The translations under genes were made by a program, and so were the position numbers. From an uncultured Clostridium sp. (GTDB lineage Bacteria; Bacillota; Clostridia; Oscillospirales; Acutalibacteraceae), in the NCBI GenBank assembly GCA_934717555.1, contig CAKUYY010000074.1, positions 1-6,443 on the forward strand: DNA of 6,443 bases. Direction: 5' to 3'. Of this stretch, positions 1-5,738 are shown piece by piece (position 1 is the stretch's first letter; every line of letters starts with the position of its first letter). The notes under the pieces are model-generated. The model was not told the origin of the DNA and did no database searches. It saw only the letters and a program-made list of their open reading frames with translations.

Positions 1-788
1 CCTTGACCAGTCCGGAAAATGCTTTGACTGAAGTCAAGGATGGTTCCATCGATTTCGATCATGTCAGCTTTAAATATTCCCAAAAAGCTAAGAGAATGGC
101 TTTATCCAATATTGATCTACATATTAAAACTGGCGAAACGATCGGTGTTATCGGAGGAACTGGTTCCTCTAAATCTTCTTTGATCCAGTTGATCCCCCGT
201 CTTTATGATGCCACAGAAGGCTCTGTCAAAGTCGGTGGTGTAGACGTCCGGAAGTATGATATTGAGGCTTTAAGAAATCAAGTGGCCGTAGTACTTCAAA
301 AAAATGTACTGTTCTCTGGAACGATCAAAGAAAATCTTCGTTGGGGGAATAAAGAGGCTACCGATGAGGAATTAATCGAGGCTTGTCGATTGGCTCAGGC
401 AGATGAATTTATCTCTAAATTCCCGCAGGGATATGATACTTATATTGAACAAGGAGGTAGTAATGTTTCTGGTGGACAGAAGCAGAGGCTTTGTATCGCC
501 CGGGCACTCCTCAAAAAACCGAAAATCTTGATTTTGGATGATTCCACCAGTGCCGTAGATACCAAAACGGATGCTTTGATTCGACAAGCATTCCGCTCTT
601 ATATTCCGGAAACGACTAAAATCATTATTGCACAACGTACTTCTTCTGTGGAAGATGCGGACCGTATTATTGTCATGGAAAATGGTTCTATCAATGCCAT
701 TGGTACTCACAAACAGCTTTTAAAAGAAAATAAAATATATCGGGAAGTTTATACTTCTCAAAACAAGGCGGGTGATCAGAATGCATAA
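1..788 (+). CDS. Heterodimeric ABC exporter subunit with degenerate ATPase site (3' part only)
   Basis: This is the C-terminal 262 or so residues of an ABC exporter half-transporter. The frame is open to the left edge, so the start and the membrane domain lie outside the window; the TTG at position 3 is not a credible start. Counting from that codon, the nucleotide-binding domain shows an A-loop Tyr25, Walker A GGTGSSKS at 51-58, Q-loop Gln99, signature VSGGQ at 155-159, Walker B ILILDD at 175-180, D-loop SAVD at 183-186 and a switch residue Gln211 (AQR). Three positions are degenerate: Walker A has Ser where Gly normally precedes Lys, the catalytic Glu after Walker B is Asp180, and the switch His is Gln211. 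The signature is near-canonical. This is the known pattern for the non-hydrolysing subunit of heterodimeric exporters such as TM287/288, LmrCD and BmrCD. The stop codon overlaps the next gene, its presumed partner. The substrate is unknown; drugs, peptides or lipids are typical for the family. Confidence 0.93.
   Translation, partial: LTSPENALTEVKDGSIDFDHVSFKYSQKAKRMALSNIDLHIKTGETIGVIGGTGSSKSSLIQLIPRLYDATEGSVKVGGVDVRKYDIEALRNQVAVVLQKNVLFSGTIKENLRWGNKEATDEELIEACRLAQADEFISKFPQGYDTYIEQGGSNVSGGQKQRLCIARALLKKPKILILDDSTSAVDTKTDALIRQAFRSYIPETTKIIIAQRTSSVEDADRIIVMENGSINAIGTHKQLLKENKIYREVYTSQNKAGDQNA
765..777 (+). promoter_or_regulatory. Ribosome binding site deciding the start at 781
   Basis: AAGGCGGGTGATC closely matches the complement of the 16S rRNA 3' end (AAGGAGGTGATC). 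It ends 3 nt before the ATG at 781, which leaves about 8 nt between the GG core and the start. The in-frame GTG at 772 lies inside this element and cannot be the start. The site is within the coding sequence of the upstream subunit, so translation of the two genes is probably coupled. Confidence 0.8.
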
Positions 789-2679
789 TCAGAAAAAAAC
801 TAAGAAGCAGAAAACTCTTCTTCGTCTATTTAAAACTGTCTTCCAGTTTTATCCGGTGGCTCTTCCCGTCGTCTTGATTTGTATCATCTTTAGCGCTGTA
901 GTTAGTTCTATGCCTTCCATCTTTATGCAGAATATCATCGCAGAAGTGGAAAAAACCTGGCAGACTGGAGATTGGGCTTCCGCATCCAAAACAATTCTTC
1001 CTTATGTAGGTTTATTGATAGGATTTTATGTTTTTGCTTTGGTTTCCGCTTTCGCTTTTACTCGTATGATGGCGGTAATCTCACAGGGAACCCTCAAAAA
1101 ACTCCGTGTTAAAATGTTCAATGGGATGCAGAATCTGCCTATCCGTTTTTTTGATACCAATAACCATGGGGATATCATGAGTTATTATACCAATGATATC
1201 GACACATTACGTCAGATGATCTCCCAAAGCTTTCCGCAGCTACTGATCTCTATCATTACAGTCCTTACTATTTTCAGCATCATGCTGTATTATAGTGTGT
1301 GGCTTATGCTGGTGGTTGTAATCGGTATTATTCTGATGACGTTGATCACTAAAAAAATTGGTGGGAATTCTGCCCGTTATTTTATCAAACAACAGCAAAG
1401 TTTAGGCAAAGTAGAAGGTTTTATTGAAGAAGCTATGAACGGCCAAAAAGTGGTAAAAGTTTTTTGCCATGAAGAGGAAACAGAAATTGATTTTGATAAG
1501 GTTAACGACATTCTTTTTGAGAATTCCCGGCATGCCAACCGGTACGCCAATATGTTGGCTCCTATTCTGAATAACATTGGGAATGTCCTTTACGTATTTG
1601 TGGCTTTAGCTGGCGGTTTGTTACTATTATCAGGAGCTCCAAATCTCAGCTTTTCCGGTTTGGCCTTCAGTATCAGTATCGCTGTTCCTTTTTTGAATAT
1701 GACTAAACAGTTTGCTGGCAGTATTACCCAAGTTTCTCAACAGATCAACGCCGTTGTTATGGGGCTTGCGGGTGCAGAACGTATTTTTGCCCTTTGTGAC
1801 CAGCAACCAGAAGATGATGACGGCTATGTAACATTGGTAAACGTCAAAGAGCAGGATGGCAAATTGGTAGAATGTAAAGAACGTACTCATCTATGGGCTT
1901 GGAAACATCCTCACAGCGCTGATGGTTCTGTTTCATACACCAAGCTTATGGGACGGGTAGAGCTCTTTGATGTGGACTTCGGTTATACCCCAGAAAAAAC
2001 TGTATTACATAATATTACAATTTACGCAGAGCCTGGACAAAAAGTGGCCTTTGTAGGTGCTACCGGTGCTGGAAAGACGACCATCACCAATTTGATCAAC
2101 CGTTTTTATGATATTGCGGATGGAAAAATCCGCTATGACGGTATTAATATTAATAAGATCAAAAAAGCCGACCTTCGTCGTAGCATGGGCATTGTGTTGC
2201 AAGATACTAACCTGTTTACCGGTACAGTTATGGATAACATTCGATATGGTAGATTGGATGCTACCGATGAAGAATGTATCGACGCTGCAAAATTAGTAGG
2301 AGCTCATGATTTTATTATCCGCCTCCCCAATGGTTACGATACCCAACTTTCTGGAAATGGTTCTAATCTATCCCAAGGACAATGTCAATTATTAGCGATT
2401 GCACGGGCTGCTGTTGCTGATCCGCCCGTTATGATCCTTGATGAAGCTACTAGTTCTATTGATACCCGTACAGAAGCTATTGTTCAACGTGGTATGGACG
2501 CTTTGATGAAGGGACGTACTGTTTTTGTCATTGCGCATCGCCTTTCTACCGTTAAGAATTCAGATGTTATTATGGTACTGGAGAATGGTCGTATTATCGA
2601 ACGTGGAAATCATGAAAAACTCTTAGCGGAAAAAGGAAAATATTATCAATTATATACCGGTGCTTTTGAACTAGAATAA
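781..2679 (+). CDS. Heterodimeric ABC exporter subunit, membrane domain plus canonical ATPase
   Basis: This 632-residue protein is a complete type IV ABC half-exporter. Hydrophobic segments lie near residues 26-48, 72-94, 154-171, 174-190, 262-284 and 293-309, giving the usual six-helix domain. The ATPase domain has A-loop Tyr402, Walker A GATGAGKT at 426-433, Q-loop Gln474, Walker B MILD with catalytic Glu555, D-loop SSID at 558-561 and switch His586. Its signature is LSQGQ (530-534) instead of LSGGQ. Paired with the upstream subunit, its Walker motifs face the good VSGGQ signature and make the active site; its own degenerate signature faces the degenerate Walker motifs of the partner. The linker between the two domains (about 345-390) is some 50 residues, longer than usual, and contains THLWAWKHPH. 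From memory this linker marks a clostridial subfamily. The gene overlaps its partner by 8 nt (ATG at 781, upstream stop at 786-788), as in an operon. The exported substrate cannot be read from the sequence. Confidence 0.95.
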   Translation: MHNQKKTKKQKTLLRLFKTVFQFYPVALPVVLICIIFSAVVSSMPSIFMQNIIAEVEKTWQTGDWASASKTILPYVGLLIGFYVFALVSAFAFTRMMAVISQGTLKKLRVKMFNGMQNLPIRFFDTNNHGDIMSYYTNDIDTLRQMISQSFPQLLISIITVLTIFSIMLYYSVWLMLVVVIGIILMTLITKKIGGNSARYFIKQQQSLGKVEGFIEEAMNGQKVVKVFCHEEETEIDFDKVNDILFENSRHANRYANMLAPILNNIGNVLYVFVALAGGLLLLSGAPNLSFSGLAFSISIAVPFLNMTKQFAGSITQVSQQINAVVMGLAGAERIFALCDQQPEDDDGYVTLVNVKEQDGKLVECKERTHLWAWKHPHSADGSVSYTKLMGRVELFDVDFGYTPEKTVLHNITIYAEPGQKVAFVGATGAGKTTITNLINRFYDIADGKIRYDGININKIKKADLRRSMGIVLQDTNLFTGTVMDNIRYGRLDATDEECIDAAKLVGAHDFIIRLPNGYDTQLSGNGSNLSQGQCQLLAIARAAVADPPVMILDEATSSIDTRTEAIVQRGMDALMKGRTVFVIAHRLSTVKNSDVIMVLENGRIIERGNHEKLLAEKGKYYQLYTGAFELE

Positions 2680-2896
2680 ACAACATATATTTAAAAAGAG
2701 AAACTTGGATTCCAATGATAAAACTAAAATAAGAATAATAGCAGCTAAAACAATTACACCGCCAACTATATTGGATTCATTCTCAAATAAACTATGAAAT
2801 AGAACTTCGTGCTTCTACAGGTATCTAAACGGTAGTCATAGTAAAAAGCATAAAGAACAGTTGCAAGCACTCCCATCTCCTTATTAAACACAGGGA
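2680..2896. other. Intergenic stretch without a recognisable gene
   Basis: This AT-rich stretch follows the ABC operon. I see no rho-independent terminator directly after the stop at 2679. A minus-strand open frame (2766-2951, TTG start) and a second, startless hydrophobic minus-strand frame (2674-2814) cross it, but neither can be assigned to a family. They may be remnants of a decayed gene or chance open frames in AT-rich DNA. The 8-mer TTGGATTC occurs twice (near 2706 and 2771), with no evident meaning. Confidence 0.5.
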
Positions 2897-2986
2897 TTGC
2901 AGCATAAAACACAGAGGTCGGAATTTCGGATATCTCATTTATGAGTTCCAAATTTCGACCTCTGTTTACTTGGGTTTATGCTACAA
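2897..2986. repeat. 90-nt imperfect inverted repeat, possible bidirectional terminator
   Basis: The core is a perfect 10-bp stem, ACAGAGGTCG (2911-2920) with CGACCTCTGT (2956-2965). It continues inward through AATTT/AAATT and GGA/TCC to CTCAT/ATGAG around a very small loop at 2939-2940. An outer pair of arms, GCATAAA (2902-2908) with TTTATGC (2975-2981), extends it with one internal loop. Short T-rich runs follow the core stem on both strands (TTTACTTGGGTTT on plus, GTGTTTT on minus). It could therefore end transcription from the ABC operon and catch leftover transcription from the tRNA. It could also be the end of a decayed mobile element. The structure is directly visible; its role is inferred. 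Confidence 0.65.
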
Positions 2987-2992
2987 AATAGA

Positions 2993-3013
2993 TGCCCGCT
3001 GAAAACGCGGGCA
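2993..3013. repeat. Short perfect GC-rich hairpin
   Basis: TGCCCGC (2993-2999) and GCGGGCA (3007-3013) form a perfect 7-bp stem around a 7-nt loop. No strong T-tract follows on either strand (ATCTATTTTG on minus). It stands between the 90-nt inverted repeat and the tRNA terminator, making three hairpins in a row. A backup terminator or transcript-stabilising structure is possible. Confidence 0.55.
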
Positions 3014-3024
3014 CAAAAGCTGAT

Positions 3025-3065
3025 AAAAAAGAAAACCTGCGATGCGCGACTTGCTCACCGCAGGT
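3025..3065 (-). terminator. Intrinsic terminator of tRNA-Leu
   Basis: Read on the minus strand, ACCTGCG (3065-3059) pairs perfectly with CGCAGGT (3041-3035). The inner part GTGAGC/GCGCAT can extend the stem with one mismatch and one G-U pair. A TTTTCTTTTTT tract follows directly (3035-3025). It starts 1 nt after the encoded CCA of the tRNA, so it ends a monocistronic tRNA transcript. Confidence 0.9.
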
Positions 3066-3066
3066 G

Positions 3067-3151
3067 TGGTGCGGATAACAGGACTTGAACCTGCACGGGA
3101 AAGCCCACTAGAACCTAAATCTAGCGCGTCTGCCAATTCCGCCATATCCGC
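3067..3151 (-). tRNA. tRNA-Leu (anticodon UAG)
   Basis: The minus strand folds into a complete 85-nt class II tRNA with its 5' end at 3151. The acceptor stem is GCGGATA/TATCCGC. The D-stem is GCG/CGC, with GAATTGGCAGA as its loop. The anticodon stem is CTAGA/TCTAG with loop TTTAGGT. A 13-nt variable arm contains GGG/CCC, typical of leucine tRNAs. The T-arm is GCAGG-TTCAAGT-CCTGT. The discriminator base is A and CCA is encoded (3070-3067). Anticodon TAG lies at 3117-3115 and should read CUN codons, mainly CUA and CUG. The gene has its own promoter and terminator and is divergent from the amidase gene. Confidence 0.97.
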
Positions 3152-3161
3152 ATTTTTATAT

Positions 3162-3190
3162 ATTATAACCTAGTTTATAATAAAAAGCAA
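3162..3190 (-). promoter_or_regulatory. Sigma-A type promoter of tRNA-Leu
   Basis: On the minus strand a perfect -10 box TATAAT (3167-3162) is preceded, after exactly 17 bp, by TTGCTT (3190-3185) as a weak -35 box (TTG matches). Transcription would start near 3155, a few bases before the mature tRNA 5' end at 3151. Confidence 0.75.
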
Positions 3191-3256
3191 GTACGATTTT
3201 TTAATTTTTATTTCTTCTAAATTATCATGAGTGCTTGATCTTTTGCATAGGATTTG

Positions 3257-3266
3257 AAGGGGTGAT
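3257..3266 (+). promoter_or_regulatory. Ribosome binding site deciding a TTG start at 3271
   Basis: AAGGGGTGAT matches the consensus AAGGAGGTGAT with one base missing and stands 4 nt before TTG at 3271. The core-to-start distance is about 8 nt. No in-frame ATG occurs nearby, and the TTG at 3235 has no such site, so the amidase starts at 3271. Confidence 0.8.
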
Positions 3267-3270
3267 AGAA

Positions 3271-4005
3271 TTGGTTGTTAGATGGAATATAAGATGGAAG
3301 AAAGTTATCTTTTTTATTATTTGTATTATTTTATTTATTAGTATTTTATTTTTGTTGTTATCCGCTTCTAAAAAGGTTGATCGTACAGCTTCTACAGAGT
3401 TAGGGGAATACCTTCCTACTATTGTCTTGGATGCAGGTCATGGGGGAGAAGATGGAGGAGCAGTAAGTAAATCTGGATTACAAGAAAAAGATATTAATTT
3501 AGCGATTGTAAAAGATTTACAGCAAATGCTTTCTTCCGCTGGATTTAGAGTGATTATGACAAGAGAGGATGATTGCTCTATTCATGATCCTTCTGCTGAC
3601 ACCATTCGAGAAAGAAAAGTTTCCGATCTTCACAACCGCTTAAAGATAGTTCACTCCTTTGAAGATTGTCTTTTTATTAGTATTCATCAGAATCAATTTT
3701 CTGACTCCAGATATAGTGGTGCCCAGATGTTTTTTTCGACCAATCATCCCGAAAGTAAGATATTAGCAGAATGTTTAAAAGAATCTGTTGTAGGATTCAT
3801 TCAACCTAATAATACTAGAGAGATAAAACCTGCCAATAGTTCTATTTACCTTCTTTGGAACGCCCAAAGACCATCTGTACTTGTAGAATGTGGTTTTCTG
3901 TCTAATCCACAAGAATCGGAACTCCTTGCTCAAAAAGAATATCAACAAAAGATAGCTTTTTCTATTTACTGTGGAATTTTAGATTATTGGAGAAAGAAAG
4001 CTTAA
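3271..4005 (+). CDS. cwlD: CwlD-like N-acetylmuramoyl-L-alanine amidase (Amidase_3)
   Basis: This 244-residue zinc hydrolase cleaves the bond between N-acetylmuramic acid and L-alanine in peptidoglycan. A basic N-terminus (residues 4-11) is followed by one hydrophobic segment (about 12-32) without an obvious signal-peptidase site, so it is probably a membrane anchor with the enzyme outside. The Amidase_3 domain fills residues 50-240. Zinc ligands are His57 (LDAGHGGEDGGA), Glu72 (QEKDINL) and His139 (SIHQN). The catalytic Glu206 sits in VLVECGFLSNPQE. Length and layout match CwlD, which with the deacetylase PdaA makes muramic-delta-lactam in the spore cortex of Bacillus and Clostridium; this suggests, but does not prove, a spore former. 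Other single-domain wall amidases share these motifs. The start is TTG, chosen from the strong ribosome binding site at 3257-3266. A plus-strand TATAAT at 3176-3181 lacks a -35 partner, so the promoter is unclear. Confidence 0.92.
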   Translation: MVVRWNIRWKKVIFFIICIILFISILFLLLSASKKVDRTASTELGEYLPTIVLDAGHGGEDGGAVSKSGLQEKDINLAIVKDLQQMLSSAGFRVIMTREDDCSIHDPSADTIRERKVSDLHNRLKIVHSFEDCLFISIHQNQFSDSRYSGAQMFFSTNHPESKILAECLKESVVGFIQPNNTREIKPANSSIYLLWNAQRPSVLVECGFLSNPQESELLAQKEYQQKIAFSIYCGILDYWRKKA

Positions 4006-4014
4006 TATACTACA

Positions 4015-4067
4015 TTAGTTTAGCAAGAGAAGAAATATTTCTTACCTTGTGTTCTTTCCTAGACTAA
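4015..4067. repeat. Nested inverted repeats in the cwlD-radA spacer
   Basis: TTAGTTTAG (4015-4023) pairs with CTAGACTAA (4059-4067) with one G-U pair. CAAG (4024-4027) can pair with CTTG (4046-4049). Inside lies the perfect 14-bp palindrome AAGAAATATTTCTT (4030-4043). The outer right arm falls between the -35 and -10 boxes of the probable radA promoter. It could be a weak terminator for the amidase transcript (ATTTTTG follows at 4074-4080) or an operator for radA. The pairing is visible; the role is inference. Confidence 0.5.
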
Positions 4068-4075
4068 GTTATAAT
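4047..4075 (+). promoter_or_regulatory. Probable sigma-A type promoter of radA
   Basis: TTGTGT (4047-4052) and a perfect TATAAT (4070-4075) are separated by 17 bp. Transcription would start near 4082, about 28 nt before the radA ATG. Its presence suggests radA can be transcribed independently of the amidase gene. Confidence 0.65.
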
Positions 4076-4109
4076 TTTTGTAGAGCTAAAAAAGAAATGA
4101 GGAATAAAA

Positions 4110-5489
4110 ATGGCGGGAAAAAGCAAAACTCTTTATATATGTAGTGAATGTGGTTTTGAATCAGCTAAATGGTATGGGAAATGTCCTGGCTGTGGACAAT
4201 GGAATACCATGAATGAGGAAATTAGAGAAGTCTCTCAAAAGGGAACTGCAACGCAAAGAATGTTACACAGAGAAATGATACGTCCTTTTAAAATTAATGA
4301 AATTGATACTACAGATGAGTCGAGGTATCATACAGGATTAAAAGAATTTGATCGTGTTTTAGGAGGTGGAATAGTAAAGGGATCATTGGTTTTACTGGGA
4401 GGAGATCCTGGAATTGGGAAATCAACCATTCTTTTACAAACTTGTGAATATATAGGCAGACAATTAAAAATTTTATATGTATCTGGGGAGGAATCCAGAA
4501 GACAGTTAAAATTACGGGCATCTAGGCTTGGAGTAAACAGCAATAATCTTTATATTATGACAGAAACAGATGTGGAAATGATTATAGAACAGATTCATAG
4601 TGATAAACCAGAGTTAGTTATTATTGATTCTATACAGACAATGAATCATCCTGGGTTATCTTCCTCTCCAGGCAGTATTACACAGGTAAGGGAATGTACC
4701 AATGCCTTTATGCATCTGGCAAAATCGTTAGATATTCCGATTTTGATAATAGGACACGTCAATAAAGATGGAGCAATTGCGGGACCTAAAGTACTAGAAC
4801 ATATTGTAGATGCAGTTCTGTATTTTGAGGGAGATCGTCAAATGTCATATCGGATTTTACGGGCTGTGAAAAATCGATATGGTTCTACCAACGAAATTGG
4901 TGTATTTGAAATGAATGAGAATGGATTGCAAGAAGTTGAAAATCCTTCCTTGATGTTATTATCTGGACGTCCTACAAAGGTTCCGGGAACTTGTGTAGCT
5001 TGTATCATGGAGGGTTCCCGTCCCATTTTAGCGGAAGTTCAAGGACTCGCTACCTCTTCTGGGTTCGGAAATCCCAGGCGGATGTCTACGGGTTTTGACT
5101 ATAACCGTATGTCCTTATTGTTAGCGGTATTAGAAAAAAGAGCAGGCTATTTCTTTTCCAATTTAGATGCCTATTTGAATGTCGTAGGCGGGTTACGGCT
5201 AGATGAGCCTGCCGCTGATTTAGCAGTTGCCATGGCACTAGTAAGCAGCTTGAAAGAGATTCCTATTAAAGATGATGCTTTAGCCTTTGGAGAGATTGGA
5301 CTAGCTGGAGAAATTCGTTCTGTTAATCATGTACAAGCCCGAGTGATGGAGGCCGACCGTTTGGGATTTCGTCATTGTATCTTACCTTATCATAATGTAA
5401 AAGCTTTATCTTCTATTATTCCTCAATTGAATATTCAATTAATTGGTGTACGTGAATTGAGGGAGGCTTTTGATGCATTAATTTGTTGA
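4110..5489 (+). CDS. radA: DNA repair protein RadA (Sms)
   Basis: This 459-residue protein is full length for RadA, a RecA-related ATPase and helicase that drives branch migration in recombinational repair and natural transformation. The N-terminal zinc finger has Cys11, Cys14, Cys25 and Cys28 (CSECG and CPGCG). The ATPase core has Walker A GGDPGIGKST (97-106) with Lys104 and Walker B VIIDS with Asp173. The RadA-specific motif is KNRYG at 254-258, where KNRFG is the usual form; Phe to Tyr is conservative. The C-terminal Lon-like domain (about 300-455) has LDEPAADLA where Lon carries its catalytic Ser, so it is non-proteolytic, as is normal for RadA. The ATG at 4110 follows GAGGA (4099-4103) at 6 nt. 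In many Firmicutes radA sits with clpC, ctsR or disA; none of these is seen here, the left neighbour being an amidase. Its last 55 bp overlap a convergent small gene. Confidence 0.97.
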   Translation: MAGKSKTLYICSECGFESAKWYGKCPGCGQWNTMNEEIREVSQKGTATQRMLHREMIRPFKINEIDTTDESRYHTGLKEFDRVLGGGIVKGSLVLLGGDPGIGKSTILLQTCEYIGRQLKILYVSGEESRRQLKLRASRLGVNSNNLYIMTETDVEMIIEQIHSDKPELVIIDSIQTMNHPGLSSSPGSITQVRECTNAFMHLAKSLDIPILIIGHVNKDGAIAGPKVLEHIVDAVLYFEGDRQMSYRILRAVKNRYGSTNEIGVFEMNENGLQEVENPSLMLLSGRPTKVPGTCVACIMEGSRPILAEVQGLATSSGFGNPRRMSTGFDYNRMSLLLAVLEKRAGYFFSNLDAYLNVVGGLRLDEPAADLAVAMALVSSLKEIPIKDDALAFGEIGLAGEIRSVNHVQARVMEADRLGFRHCILPYHNVKALSSIIPQLNIQLIGVRELREAFDALIC

Positions 5490-5614
5490 TTTAAATTTTG
5501 TTTTACGTAATGGACACAGCCGCCTAAGTGGTTGGTAACCACTGTAGGGGTATTTAATGTACAATATCCGTCCTTTTGATAAACACAATTATCTTTGCAT
5601 GGTATTAAATTCAT
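5435..5614 (-). CDS. Small four-cysteine protein, convergent with and overlapping radA
   Basis: A 59-residue open frame starts at ATG 5614 and stops with TGA at 5437-5435. It is preceded by AGAGGTGG with a 5-6 nt spacing to the start, a strong ribosome binding site. The protein begins MNLIPCKDNCVYQKDGYC and has four cysteines (6, 10, 18 and 33) in the pattern C-x3-C-x7-C-x14-C, ending with CVHYVKQ and a polar tail. Such spacing suggests metal binding or disulfides. Short clostridial proteins with the same C-x3-C-x-Y-Q-K-x-G-x-C beginning are familiar to me; I recall some labelled hydroxymyristoyl-ACP dehydratase, a name that does not fit their size and should not be trusted. There is no signal peptide or membrane segment. 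The last 17 or so codons run antisense to the end of radA (5435-5489), so the tail is constrained by two genes. It is divergent from the adaptor gene, with 124 bp between their starts. Function unknown. Confidence 0.8.
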   Translation of the reverse strand: MNLIPCKDNCVYQKDGYCTLNTPTVVTNHLGGCVHYVKQNLNQQINASKASLNSRTPIN

Positions 5615-5618
5615 GCTA

Positions 5619-5626
5619 CCACCTCT
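5619..5626 (-). promoter_or_regulatory. Ribosome binding site of the small cysteine-rich gene
   Basis: On the minus strand AGAGGTGG lies just upstream of the ATG at 5614, separated by GTAGC from the GAGGTG core. It is the main evidence, beside the cysteine pattern, that the short frame is a real gene. Confidence 0.75.
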
Positions 5627-5738
5627 TCACACATAGCTTCTTATTTATTGCTAAATTTATTCGTAAAAGATACAAAAAATATTATTCATAAATTCCTTCT
5701 CCCAATCAAAGAATAAATCAAGATAGGGGGACTGATTC

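Noticed and set aside
372..710. Minus-strand open frame of 112 codons inside the first ABC gene
   Set aside because: It is fully antisense to a strongly conserved ATPase domain and has no family-like motifs or convincing ribosome binding site; it is a shadow frame.
772..780. GTG start at 772 for the second ABC subunit
   Set aside because: The codon lies within the ribosome binding site for ATG 781.
3176..3181. Plus-strand TATAAT as a promoter for the amidase gene
   Set aside because: No -35 element stands 16-18 bp upstream, and the sequence lies in the AT-rich spacer of the divergent tRNA promoter.
3235..3270. Longer amidase start at TTG 3235
   Set aside because: It has no ribosome binding site, and the extra 12 codons contain the strong ribosome binding site that serves TTG 3271.
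4309..5026. Three minus-strand open frames within radA
   Set aside because: All are antisense to conserved RadA domains and carry no recognisable features.
5629..5720. Possible sporulation (sigma-G-like) promoter for the small cysteine-rich gene, from TGAATA on the minus strand
   Set aside because: No acceptable CATNNTA-like -10 element is found at a 16-18 bp spacing.
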